A stretch of DNA of 64,000 nucleotides, taken from positions 28,276,501 to 28,340,500 of the forward strand of contig NC_088348.1 of NCBI RefSeq assembly GCF_036884655.1, written 5' to 3'. The position numbers were made by a program, and so were the translations under genes. How positions within the stretch are numbered: position 1 is the first letter of the stretch; each line of letters starts with the position of its first letter. The notes beneath the pieces are model-generated. The model saw only the letters and a list, made by a program, of their open reading frames with translations. It did not search any database and was not told where the DNA came from. Shown in pieces: positions 10,615 to 23,300 of this stretch. This DNA comes from Musa acuminata AAA Group (Eukaryota; Streptophyta; Magnoliopsida; Zingiberales; Musaceae).

Positions 10615-13600
10615 TTACTTTGTTCTGCTGATAACCCTATGTGTAAGATCCACGAGGGCTCGCCTTGATACCAAAACATCCTCATCGTCACTTTCAGGAA
10701 GAGCTTCAATAGCTTCCGCAGCATAGTTTGCATGCTCTGCTGCTAGTTCTCTTGTCCTCTCAATTCCTTGACTTTTTCCAAGGTATTCAAGGGCCTACAA
10801 TAAAAGGATGAAGGTTGATCAAGCTAAATCTATGACATGTTTAAGCACACATGCTGCAGGAAAAAAAAAACATATAAGCATGACAGAATTATAAACAACT
10901 AAAGTATAAACATCAGTGTCCAGAACCCCCTTCATTTAAGCATGATGCAGAACTATCATAGCTGAAGACAAACATGAAGACTAGATCAGAATCTAAATAA
11001 GCCAATATTGTCACGCTGCACACAGATGTTCCTGGTTATGGTATTGTCAGAATCTAATTATACACCTCTTATTGCAAAATGTAAGACCATAGATAAATGC
11101 ATGAACTTCACATGACTAGAGCACCATGCCAGTATTCTTATGTCTGCATAAGATGCATATGCCATCAATTGAAAAAATCCACACAGCATCTATACTCTCC
11201 TAACAGAATTTGTGTGAGATATTAAAGTTACCTATTGATAAAAAGATAATTAGTCATGGAAAACTTACAACATCAACATTTGCAGGATCATCAAAACCCT
11301 GATCAACAACAACATGCAATTCAGGGAACTCCTCCATTGCAAAAAGTATTGGAGCTGTCACAATTCCCTGTATGATAGAACATATCTCAACAGAAGTAAA
11401 ATAATCATAACATATATACCAGCTCAAACATGTAATTATGATTAACCACTTCCCCTTTATGCAGCCTGTTAATTTTGCTATTTGAAAATGAGAAGCTCAA
11501 AGGATGATGTCCAGACAACACATCATGCAAAATTAAAGACCTTTTTTTGTTGTGGATTTGTGTGTGTGAGGTGTCCGTGAGCGAGTCCAAGATTTGTCCT
11601 ATAAAATGCTACATAAGGTGCAAGTTACTGCTTCCCACAAGTCCTATGTGATCTATTCATGAACATTAGTAATCTTAACTCTAGTTCAAGGCCTTTATGG
11701 TTCATAGAGGAGCACCTTGAAAATGCCTCTTTGAGGATCTTCAACAGTAGTTAAACTCACTATTATAAGAATCTAGGTTGCCAGGTCACCAGTGGTAAAA
11801 ATATTAGATAACCAGTCATTTTATTCTGATGAACTTGTGTTGACTTGCACTTCGAAGATGTAGCAATTTAGGTAACTAAAAGAAAAAGGATATTTTTTTT
11901 GCGACCTGCACAGGTTGACAAAGCACAATGTATGACAAGAACAATAACATTTCGAATATGCAAAGATGCATGACAGCCCAAGCATGAGATGCAACACGTG
12001 GATTTAGGTGCCCACCAACATGTGATAACCAGTCATTTTATTCTGATGAACTTGTGTTGACTTGCACTTAGAAGATGTAGCAATTTAGGTAACTAAAAGA
12101 AAAAGGATATTTTTTCTGCGACTAGCACAGGTTGACAAACCACAATGTATGACAAGAACAATAACATTTCGAATATGCAAAGATGCATGACAGCCCAAGC
12201 ATGAGATGCAACACGTGGATTTAGGTGCCCACCAACATGTGATTGCTCATGCTAGTGTCGCCTCCCAAGCATGCAGAGCCTCTTGATGTGTGCCAATGGA
12301 TACGAAGTCATGCTCATTATACACCATTGTGACCACAGAAGTGTCCTGGCAGGTAATTAGTATGTTACTGCTGCCAGGGAAACTAGCATGTTACCGCATG
12401 CTCATAATATATGGCTCATGATCAACATAGGGTCTGAATGTGGATCCTCATCCATTGCTAAAACTTCATCACAAATCATGAAAGACCATGCACATAAAGA
12501 TGAGTCCAATTAGGTCTTGTTAAGCAAGAAGATACACACAAAAAAAAAAAAAAACAGCCACCTTTATCAATGATCACAGATCAAGTCAAACCACAAGTTA
12601 CAAATGACATGATTGTCCACATGGCTGCTACGAGGATAAAAAGAGCTAAATTAGGATAAATCTAGTACTGATAAACTAAGGTTTTTAACTACTGTTAAGA
12701 TAAAGCCACATATTCCAGGTACTAAAAAAAGAAATGGGTTGTTGATTAAATAATACTACACAAAAAAGTTTTGATAGTTAGAAAATTTTGTTCTAATGTG
12801 ATAATGTGGTTCCCTAATAAAAGTCACCTGTTTGATCTCACATTAAAGTATGAAAGATTAGAAGAGAACAACTGTAGAATATGCTCTCCTTATGAATGAC
12901 ACCCAAAAGAGAAAATGCCAAATCATATGAGAAAAGGTTGGCATATACCACAAACACAAACATCTGATCTGGAAGTCTACATTGATCACAAAGAATACTA
13001 TTCAAGTGAGATTTCTTTTTCAATCATTTTCAAAAGTCAACCAGCAACAAAGAAGATGAATAAGATAAAAGATGAGGAAATCGAAAGAAATATACATGCC
13101 GAATATCGGATAAGGAGCCCTTCCCAAGTGAAGCTGATGTGCCAGTGAAATCAAGAATATCGTCAACTAGCTGAAATGCTAAACCCTGACAGAGAGTACA
13201 GGTTCCAATCAACCCAACAAATAATATCACATGAATATGGTGTTTAAAACAGCTTGAAGAAAAGAAACTGTAGCAAACCAAATTTCTGCCATAGTCATAT
13301 GCAAGCTTTGAAACTTCTGCAGTATGCCCTGCTAGAAGAGCAATAGCTTTGCAACTGCTTGAAATCAATGAAGCAGTCTTGTAATATGTCTTCTGTAGAT
13401 AATAGTCCATGCTGCATCCAAAAAAAAATTGTTCAATGGGCCAAAAACATACCACATTTGTATCAGAAGATAACTAACAAATCAGATAAAACAAATTTTA
13501 TTTGAATTCATCAGTGTGAGAGTATCCATCAATCGAATTTGGAGAAACAAATCTTGTGAAATTAAAAGACCAAAACTGGTAGAAAGTTAAAAGAAATGCA

Positions 13601-16600
13601 CCTGCGACGTTGCTCGGATTTAGTTGTCATCTGCATTGTTTCACCAGTGACTAAGTGTTCTACAGTTGTTGCTAATAAACTTACAACCTGAAAAGACAAT
13701 CAAGATATTTACAAGTGTCAAAAAATTAGCGTAGAAGGCAGATAAACATGTAAAACACAGACATTCCATACAGTTGATTGAATTTATATCAGTAAACTAG
13801 ACACTATGCTAGGGATAGTGAAATTAAAATTAAGAATTCATCTTCTATTTATACAAGTTATCTTCTCCACATTTTTTTATTAAAATAATAGAATCAGTTT
13901 CTTCTTACATGAAATAATCAGCTAAAAAGTAGATTATTTGAAATTTATCATGGTCAAATTCTATAATTATATCCTCGAAACCTCTACATACAAAGTATTT
14001 ATGTTTAACATAGTTAAACATATCATTCAAGATGGATTTTGTCATTTCATTTTCAAGATTTTAAGTCATGGACATATTCATGCATAGAGGTCAGGCATTT
14101 GATCCACAGATACATTATCAACAAGCAAAAAGCAGCTTGCATTCTACATCTGACCTTTCAGAAAATACAGTTATGGGTGCATCAAGCATTGGGCTATTCT
14201 ATCTATGCTACCACTATATTTTTTGATCAATCTACAGTTACATTAATAAAATGAAAGAAAAAATAGTACCACAACATAAAATTTATGATAACTCGAAGCA
14301 CAAATTAACTGCAACTTACAGCAACACCATACAATTACATAAAAAAGGATCAATTAACAAGGTATTAAAACAGCAAACATTTATGTACCTCTGTGTTCTT
14401 AAGTGATGCAAGGGCAACACATGCTCTTGAAAGTAGAAAGTCCCCTGCAAGCACAGCAAGCTGCATAGTAAAAATAATTAAATAGTTTATGCATGCAGAC
14501 AAGTGGTATTATAAAATTGGGGGAGCACATTTTTTGAAAAAAAAAATCAAATACTTCTATTTTGAAAAAACGGCAGCCCAATACATGAGGTCCTAATGTG
14601 GGGTTTGAAAAGGATCAATGTGCACAGCCTTACCCCTGCAAGCAGAGAGGCTTTTTTATGTGACGTGAACCTTGGTAGCTAAAGTCTTATTGTGGCACCA
14701 AGGCTCATCCTCAACCTTGGTTACAAAAGTATCGAGTCAAAATTAAAACTCAAAAACACATATTCACTAGTGATTATTTCTCAGCATAATAAGCACACAA
14801 AGTATGTCCAGTATGTACCTTGTTCCCCATGACAAAATTCAATGAACCAATCCCACGCCGAGTATTAGCATCATCTAGAACATCATCATGGAGAAGGCTT
14901 GCCACCTGAGGAAAAATTAGGTAATGAGGAGCATGGCATAGTCAACAAGGGTAACTTTCAGGAATATATTAAAGAATACCAAATATGATATTGAAATCAA
15001 GCAAAATGAGGTGGACATCAGGTTTAGATGACTAACATGAATCATTTCAGTTATTTCAGCAATGCATTGCTGCCTTGCACGTAAATCCTTCGAGAAGTTG
15101 TTATAGGCACCACTAGCAGCTGCTTCAGGTATGGGCATATTCAAAGCCGAAGCCATCAACAACAGGACCTGCAGAAAGGCAGTTAAATTATGTGCACAAA
15201 CAAGAGCAGATAATGAGTTTATATGCCTATAGCTGTTTATCCAAGTAGCTTGAAATACAGTTCTTATGTTACCATAAGTACTTTGACAAGTCACACTATT
15301 ACAAACATATGTAGCATGATGAAGCAAATGATTGAGCTCCAACAAACAAGAAACTCTACAAAGAATCAACAGTAATTAATTTCTAATTCATACAGTAGGG
15401 CGAAATCTTTTCCCTTCCACTCCCACTTTGAAGAAGTATTCAGCAGCCGATGATAACTTTGGAACCTGCAAGAAACTAACTTGAATATTAATACGATCAT
15501 AAGTACGTAAAGGAACTACAATCCTCCCGAAGCCCATGGAACTACCTTTACTTTATATCATATACATAGAGAGAAGATTTTAAGTTCAATATAATATTAA
15601 ACCACACACCTCAGCAACCACCATAGAGCGCAATCTATCTGCAAGCATTGACAGTTCATCAGCGACTAAGGCGAAAGGGTCCAACGGTTCCTAAAAACAT
15701 ACCCAGTGAAGTGTCAATTTAGTAACCAGAAAATTTTTGAATAAGAAAATAAACAAAGACTATTTTTCACGCTCGATAAAATAGAAAAGGCCCCATGATT
15801 TCCTTAAACAAATATATTACCTTTGGATGTGGTTTCTCAACTTTATACAAAAGCATGGAAATGATTTCTACTATAAGGATATTTTTCTAAAGAAAGATTT
15901 TACTTAACCAAAGACAACAAACTAGGTTATGGATGAAAGGCTTCAAAATCAGCGATAGATACCAGAATCCTTGGCAGGAAGTAACTGAAGGGTAAACCTA
16001 AGTGTGCTCAAATTTTGACATAACTAATTTAAGAAGGTCCTATCATATATTGGCAAGAAGCATCAAATTAGTTTGTTACATCAAATAAGAGCAGATGCCA
16101 AATTTCACTGAATCAGTTATAACAATGTTTATGCAAAATATATACTACCTCTCTCGAACTATTGTCTTGGTGGATCTGATATCTGATATCATGGATGCCG
16201 CAAGCACCCCAGAAATAAGATTCTCTGCAAGCCAACACCTACTAATCCACAGAACAAAAAATATATAGTATAGAATCATATAGCATATCTCAAGTTGCCG
16301 CCACATGGACAGCATACATGCAGAAAACAGAAACAGATTTTGTTAATGGCAGAACATAAATGATCAAATATACCCTACCCAAAGTTGTGGTAATTTAACT
16401 TAGAGCAACAGATCTCAACCTTCATCAGCAGCAATGAAAGTTGAAGCAAGAAATTTAGTAGGTAATAACTAGTCTGGGTCACTGCAAAAAAAACAACTAT
16501 ATGAAATCCATGAATGGCATTTCCAAATACGACCATACTTTTTGGGAGATATCAGCAGCCATCGTTCTTAAAACAAGGAACTGCAATGGTCGCAGGAGTT

Positions 16601-17618
16601 CGCTCATACCAGCAAGCATGAGCAACAGCATCACTATCAAGAACGATGTTACCAAACATATCTTACATTAAGATTTCTCATATAAGTGAATTATGTTTCT
16701 TACACAGTTTAGAAGGATGCTTGAGTGACAAGCCAATGAAAGAAAAATTGTAAGTTTTTTTCGTTGCAAGGTTCTATATATTGTATGTACAATTGGCAAG
16801 GTCAATTTACCGGTCTGATAATCAATCAGGATGTGGACTGGGTAATTTCACCGGATACAGTCCAGCATGGGTTGTACCAACTGGTAAACTCACTGTATCA
16901 GGCTCACCAAATGATAAAAAGACCAGCACAGAGTAGTAGTTTATGACCCAATACTATGACCAACTAGTGTTTACCAACTGCAGTTTGTTGTCAGGAAGAA
17001 CTTTTTCTTGTTGATGTAAACAGTGCAGGAACGAAGTAAGAAAATTACAAATTAATACAAACCAGCCCATCCTCCATGTGTCTATAGAAACAATAATTTA
17101 CACCAATAAAGATCGGGAATTACCTCCAGATCTCTATATCTTCCTAAATTTAAGGAACGACATAGTCTCCCGGCGAAGGCCAATACTCCTAATCAAGATT
17201 TCAAATCCAACTAAGCACAGGTATCAAGCAGCTAGCTATCGTTATCCACACGAAAGAACTCGGAGAACAACTTACAGTCAAAAGCAAAACGTCAAATTTA
17301 TACCATATGCCAACCACATCAATTGTCAAGAAGGTAAACAGCAAAACGCATGCATAGAGAATCTGACAAGGGAATTATTACGAATAACACAATATAAAAT
17401 CATAGGAAACCAACCCTGTACCAAAACCAATAAAACCCACATCAAAAATCAAGCCAAAACAGTTGGCAAGAGAGAGATCGCACCTTGGGGATCTTGGCAG
17501 GGTTCCGGGTCAAGGGAGCTCCAGAGCAAGCAGCGGAGAAGAATCTACCGCCATGCAGGCCAGAAGCCCCGGTCCTCGACCGGCTCACCAAACTCCTCAG
17601 AGCCCATCTCAAGTACAT
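10615..17618 (-). CDS. SPS1: Solanesyl diphosphate synthase, long-chain trans-prenyltransferase
   Basis: Condenses isopentenyl diphosphate units onto an allylic primer to make the C45 chain used for ubiquinone. Twelve exons, all in phase: 17484-17618, 16149-16238, 15610-15690, 15394-15465, 15037-15168, 14819-14905, 14389-14460, 13602-13687, 13279-13411, 13096-13185, 11269-11367 and 10615-10794, totalling 418 aa. The Arg-rich, acid-free start (MYLRWALRSLVSRSRTGASG) suggests a mitochondrial presequence. Catalytic motifs are complete: KRFRPT at 121-126, first Asp-rich motif DDVLD at 177-181, GDFLLSRA, and second motif DDILD at 304-308. Ala five residues before the first motif (A172) is small, as in long-chain synthases. 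It most resembles the SPS1/SPS3 group thought to act in ubiquinone synthesis rather than the plastid paralogues. Exon 2 uses the in-frame TAG|GTGTTGG acceptor. Confidence 0.95.
11807..12240. repeat. 217-bp tandem duplication in an SPS intron
   Basis: Copy 1 (11807-12023) and copy 2 (12024-12240) both start GATAACCAGTCATTTTATTC and end CCCACCAACATGT. Only a few substitutions separate them, so the duplication is recent. It lies in the large intron between exons 10 and 11 and carries no open frame. Confidence 0.95.
14565..14720 (-). mobile_element. Au-like SINE (tRNA-derived retroposon) in an SPS intron
   Basis: Read on the minus strand it opens with a tRNA-like A-box region (GCCTTGGTGCCA), then a B-box-like GGTTCACGTCA, then the characteristic core GCCTCTCTGCTTGCAGGGGT with AAGGCTGTGCACATTGA following. 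It ends GGGCTGCCG followed by a T-run. This order and wording match the Au SINE family widespread in flowering plants, from memory. No clear target-site duplication was found, and substitutions in the B box suggest an old inactive copy. Confidence 0.7.
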
Positions 17619-18762
17619 CCTCGACGGCTGAAGGCAACCACACCACAACCAACCCGAAACCACAAGGCGCCAATAGGCTGAGGGATCGGATCGAGGGGGG
17701 TTCTTTTCTCCCACGGTTCCCTTCTCCGATCAGGGAGAGAAGCCCTCGTCGTGGAGAAACCCTAGTTCTCTAATTCCTCATGTGGGGAGACTCCAATCAG
17801 TTGTGGTCGTCGCCGCCGCCCTTTTATACACAAACGCCCCTCTCGAACTTGTTCGTGCAAGTAAACCCCCTGCTGCGTTTCAGGGTCGATGTGGTCCTTT
17901 GCGATCTTTTACACTCAATCTTGTCGCACTATTTTTGAATTTTACCTTTTTTTTAATATAATTTTTAATGTTTATTCCATTATTCTTTAATTAATTTATT
18001 TTACATTTAGTTCAAAGCAGAAAACATCAGCTTCCTTTTCGATAAAAATGATTTAAATCTCATCTTCTTCATTTATCTTTCGTAAAAAAAAGAAAAAAAA
18101 ATCTCTGTTCTTACAGCTATATAGGCATATTACTATTTCTTCTCCAAATACAAACCAAAGCAATAACATTTCTTTTCCAGAACACATAGGTCAGCTGAAT
18201 TCTTTCCACAGGAAACCTCAGGTAAAATGTGTTAAGCTAACAAAATGATCAATCCACCTTAAGCATGACAACCTAATCAGTATCTAAAACACAATAGCAT
18301 CATTCATCTTCAGTCATCATGCTGCCAAGTTTTGAAGAGCATTGAATTCTTTGAACTGTCAAGGATTTGGTTTATCCTTTGCTTCATGCATCCAACTAGT
18401 GGTTCATGATTTGACTGTGCAATCATCGGCAAGTCTAAGGAACGGCAGAACATCGCGTTCAAATCATTACAACTTTTACAAATACATTAACCATCAACAT
18501 TTTATACCTTGGTCTTTTAACTTCGATAAGGTTTTACAGCAAGCAAAATTATCATGAGTTCTATAAACCCTCCTTGGATACGGTGGGTGAATACAGTGCA
18601 AAGACTTATTGATAGTGTCACAGTGTAGCACATAACACATACCACATGCTTGAAAAATTACAAGGTAAAACAATAATTTTCCTTGTGTTACTTTTCAGGC
18701 AATCAATGGAATGGTTAGAGAACTATATGTTTTTAACACTAGGATTCTAGGTAATGGTTGAG
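17619..18762. other. SPS 5' leader/promoter and PAO 3' flank
   Basis: GC-rich sequence up to about 17890 is the likely SPS leader and core promoter. From 17935 it becomes AT-rich. The rest up to the polyamine oxidase stop is probably its 3' untranslated region. Open frames here are antisense shadows or chance. Confidence 0.5.
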
Positions 18763-21700
18763 TTACATCCGGGAGATCAGCAAGGGGACTGAGATTGATG
18801 CAGCTTCTTCACCCATAGCTGGGTGGAACATCTCCAGTGTGTCTAGGTCCCCGTATTTTTCTAGGACACGCATGCGGCATTCTTCAGCTGCCATCAACCC
18901 TGTGGAGAAGGCACCGTGTACCGTGCCGGTATACTTGATGCTTGTAGCTTCCCCGGCAAAGAAGATGTTGTCCACCGGGATACGCAGCCTCTCGAAATAT
19001 TCGCGAGGTTTCCCAACTGCATCGTAGGTATAAGAGCCGAGTGAATTTTCATCTGTCCCCCAGTGTGACACGAGATACTGAATCTGAAATTCCAGCAAAC
19101 TAATCAGCAGAAGTGTTCTCCATGTTTTAACAAATGGAGGAAACCATATATTGCAGATTGTCAATAATCTCAACCAGAAAAAGATACCAACATGGAATTT
19201 TGCTTGAAGCACCAACTAAAGTGCTAGATCATCATAATAAGTGGCGAAGTTGATGCAATATGCAGTAACAAATGTGTGAACTTTAAACAAAATCAATAGT
19301 GGAATAGGTGATTAATTCAAAATGTTACAACAATTTCCTTGACGTGCCTCAAAAAGCGTCAACTTTAACATAGTAGTCAATTTAAAAAAAAAAACAACAA
19401 AAGAAAATGGAGTTCGAAAACAATGCATACCGGTTCAGATGCGTCTGGGAGGATCCCTTTTAGCTGACTAAAGGCAAATTCAGCAGCAGCCTTGTCAGAC
19501 ATTTTCTCAATATCATTAGCGAGGCGACCTGCAGGCATGTAAACAAGAACAGGATGGCCAGTCGCTTTGTGAAGATTAAGGAAATAGCTGCAACCATATG
19601 AAGTAGGTGAGACTACTCCAAGAAACTCCACATTTGGCCAGAAAACCTTGTTGAAGTGCAAAACGATTTTGTTCTCTGTCCCGACTCCAATACCATCTAT
19701 TGCTTCTTCTTTCCATTCTGGAAGTCTTGGTTCAAATTTGATGGATTTGGCCTTGAGAACCCCCAAGGGTACAGTTATGATAGCAGCATCAGCAAAAAAT
19801 GCTTTACCACTGCTGACAGTGACCTCTACTCCCTTTTTACCCCGCACTATCTTTGTAACCCTGGAAGAAAGGATTTGGAGAACATTTTAATTGATCATAT
19901 AACTTTATAACTATAAAACACAGGTGTCTAATGAAAACAAACACATATTATAGACATAGCTAAACAGAAGTATGAAAGCAATTTTATACTATAGATCAGA
20001 ACATACTGGTGGTGGAGACGAATGTCAAGACCTTTTGCAAGTGTGTTAATGACAGGTCGGTAGCCACGAACCATAAGTCCATGACCGCCAGGGAGCAAAA
20101 CTTCCTGCAGTTAGTGAAGCATGGAAACCCATGAAAACATAACTGATAAATGAAGCTGAACAACATATTAAAATAACAGACGAGCTTGCAAATGGTCATT
20201 GATTACTCAAATTAAGAACACTGAATTATATGAATGAAGCTTCTGAACTATTACTTTGAGAATGAATTTTACGTGGTAAACATACATTTATTTGTTAAAC
20301 TAGCTGTTGCCACAAGAACTATCTTTTGATAAATTAAGTCATGTCTTCACCTTATCCCAGTTCTTTACCGAGATGTTGTTAGCATCTGTAGCAAACCAAC
20401 CTTCCATTCTGCAAAGGTACCACTGCAGCACATTGTTTGCGAGGCCTTCTTGCCTGCAAAGAAACAATTTCAGATATAAAAGAAAATGGGTGCAAATAAA
20501 ACACAAATTTTAATGAAAAAAATAATACCATTTTCAACTAACCTTAGATCTGGATGTCTCTCCAGAACAAGTGTAATAGCTTGGGCTATAGACATGTCTT
20601 CACTTGTTTCATGCCTGAGTTTATCAGTCTGAAAAAACTAACGGTCTTATAGATCACCGGCAAAATCAATACTGTAGTTATGAGCAGGTACAGGGTAGTA
20701 TGTAAACTTGCCTCTTCTAAAATACTTTCAAACACCTCACCAACTTTTTGGACTAGTTCTTGTGGGACTTGCCGTCCATCAGCATCAAAAAGTGCATAGC
20801 TGCAAAAGAAAACAAGAGATTCAAAATATGTCACAGCTGTCTGACCAGCCTATATTCAAATCAACAAATTCACTCTATTTCATTTGGTTTATTATCTTGG
20901 TGCTTGGTGATAATTTACTATCTAATTAAACTGGATCAATTATCAAATTCCAAAATATAAAGTAATCATGAGTAGCATTACCTCTCTAGGTCATGATCAA
21001 ACAAAACAGAATTATCACCAGATGTTCGATAAATTGGTAGGCCAAGTCTTCCTATCCACGGTGCCAAAGGATTTTCTTTGCAAACGCCATGCAACCTGAT
21101 GTTTTCAAAGTAGTATAAAGTATAAACATATGCATATATATATGGTCATTGGTCGTGGAGATCAATTAGAAGTGTTGATATGTTTCAAGAGAAACTTTAC
21201 CAAGCTGCCCCCATGTCAACGGGAAAACCAAATGAGTAGTCAGTGTAAACTCGACCACCAATCCTATCCCGTGATTCTAAAAGCACAACCTGAGGGGAAA
21301 AGAAATAAGGCATCCATTTGATATTAATTAAGCGAGCAACTTTATCATATTAACTTCCAGACTATAACTGATATGTGCAGTTTAAAATACCTAAATGGAC
21401 TGTTCAAGAGAAGCCCACTGACCTTGAAAGATGCATTCTTCAGTGCATAAGCAGCTGCAATCCCTGCAAACCCACCACCGATGACGATGGCAGAAGGAGA
21501 ACGAGGCCGCTGTTCTTCAGCATTTAAATAATAAGAGGCTGCAAGGACAATAAAAAATTGATTCAGTTTCCATTTAGGTATTGGATAGCTCTGGTGCTGA
21601 TGCACTAAGTACACACCTAAAAATTGGTCAAATTGATGAGATTTTTGCATGTAAGCATGCATGAAAACTCTCAAAACACACACCACAAGCGTAGCAAAAG

Positions 21701-22863
21701 GACATAACTAAAAATTTATGCTTCCTTTGCAACAAAAGTTGAAAGCATTATCAACAAAAACTGATAAGATCTGTCAGCTAGTCATAACTAAAAATATGTC
21801 AGGGCGTGAAGACAGTGAATTCAAGGAGATCTGAGCTGATTTTGTTCCTTAATGATTGCTCTGAGAGAATAATCTGACATCAAATGGAGAACGATCATAG
21901 AAGTCTAACCTGAATACTCAAATAGTGTAAACATAATTAGACCTGTGTCCCATGACTGGAAAGTACTTAACCCGTAGACGCTTGGGTTGGTTTAGTATTT
22001 AGATAACTAACCTAAAATTATGTTTCAGAACATTATGAGAAACTAAAAATACTGCATGCATAGGTCTAACAGTGCTGGAAGGCCGCACATATATTTCCAA
22101 GTATATCACATGCTGCAATGCTTGTGATATTTAGTAATACCTTCAAAGCAACTAATCAAGACAAATAAGATACAATTGAGATCACTGTGCCATTTTGTAA
22201 CACTTGCTGACATATTCTATCACTTAATTTAGCTAAACAACCGAGCATAAGCACGAATCATTGGAAAATGGGCAAACTTCATAGTGCACAGAAGTACGCT
22301 TCATTACAAAAACGCCAAAAGAAAGTCCACAGATCCATATAGGACATTCAACATGGGCTCCATGGCCACTAGACAAGTACACATGTTATTGTTTTAGTGC
22401 ATGTGCCACAGTAAACATTAGCAAAAAAGCACCACGACAGACAGACATGTACCGAAACCGAGACGAATCCACGGCAAACTCTGCCCGATTCATGTGCTAG
22501 TTCAGAAATTTTCAGTTTTTCTTTCTCAATCATACAACATAAACCAATTAATTGACCATAGACATTACAGGAACGGGACCTTCAAAGATCGATCGATTGC
22601 ATCGTCAATCTACTTAGAGGGGGGAAAACGAAAAAAAAAATCACTTCTTTGAACGTAAATCCCATGACCATCGTCCCAAAACGCCCCAAAATAAAAAAGA
22701 AGTACAATTTCTAACCACAAGATCGCAAATTTAAGAATAAAGCAGCAACAAAATCAAAAAATTTCCGACCAAAAGGAAGAGAATTTGCAAGCACAAAAGG
22801 CTACATATCTGAACACAAGGAGTCACCTTTTTTGACACCGTTGATATCACAGCGGTTCTCCAT
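18763..22863 (-). CDS. PAO: Peroxisomal polyamine oxidase (PAO2/3/4 type)
   Basis: FAD-dependent amine oxidase; family members of this type convert spermine to spermidine and spermidine to putrescine, releasing hydrogen peroxide in peroxisomes. Ten exons, all in phase: 22827-22863, 21423-21538, 21201-21289, 20982-21095, 20712-20799, 20543-20628, 20351-20453, 20007-20104, 19431-19860 and 18763-19083, giving 493 aa, the usual length. The dinucleotide-binding motif is GGGFAG at 33-38, followed by [15 protein letters not shown]. Near the C-terminus FFAGEATS and [11 protein letters not shown] form the second FAD-contact region. The protein ends LLISRM, a type 1 peroxisomal signal as in Arabidopsis PAO3/PAO4. 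The intron at 20629-20711 starts GCAAGT, a GC-AG intron; no GT choice there keeps the frame. A long first intron (about 1.3 kb) follows the 12-codon first exon. Confidence 0.95.
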
Positions 22864-23300
22864 GACTCCAAGACCGGCGATCGCAGCTCCAGCGACTCCT
22901 CGAGTCCAGAATCGAGGGGGACGATTGAGGGGAATAATGGAGAATAAATATCAGGAGGCAAGTGGCGAAGTGATTCGAGTTCGAATTCAACCCCAGGTTC
23001 ACGAACCAGTTCATACGTAATCGCAAAAGAACAAATGGTCGCCTCAGAATCAGAGCGATCCCTCTCCAAAACCCAGAAAAAGCACTAATCGCCGCAAGTA
23101 GACGGGTCAGCCGAGAGATCCGAGCGATCCCATGTGCTTCGGGCGGTAGCCGCAGGGGTTTCCGAGGAGATCGGAGGGGAAAAGGGCCTGCTTTGGGTGA
23201 ATGGGAAGGGAGAGAGAGCAAACGGAAGACGAAAGGGCCGACGTCTCTATTCACTCCTCACGCTGCCTTTTCCTCTGCTCGACGGATTCCATTTATAGCT
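22864..23300 (-). promoter_or_regulatory. PAO 5' leader and proximal promoter
   Basis: Directly upstream of the PAO ATG the sequence is GC-richer than its flanks, up to about 23260, with purine-rich GAGAGAGAGC words. It fits a leader plus core promoter. Composition changes sharply to AT-rich beyond about 23380. Confidence 0.45.

Noticed and set aside
17078..17773. 231-codon plus-strand open frame
   Set aside because: It runs antisense over SPS exon 1 and intron 1, is rich in Arg, Ser and Thr, and has no domain; the spliced minus-strand SPS model explains the region.
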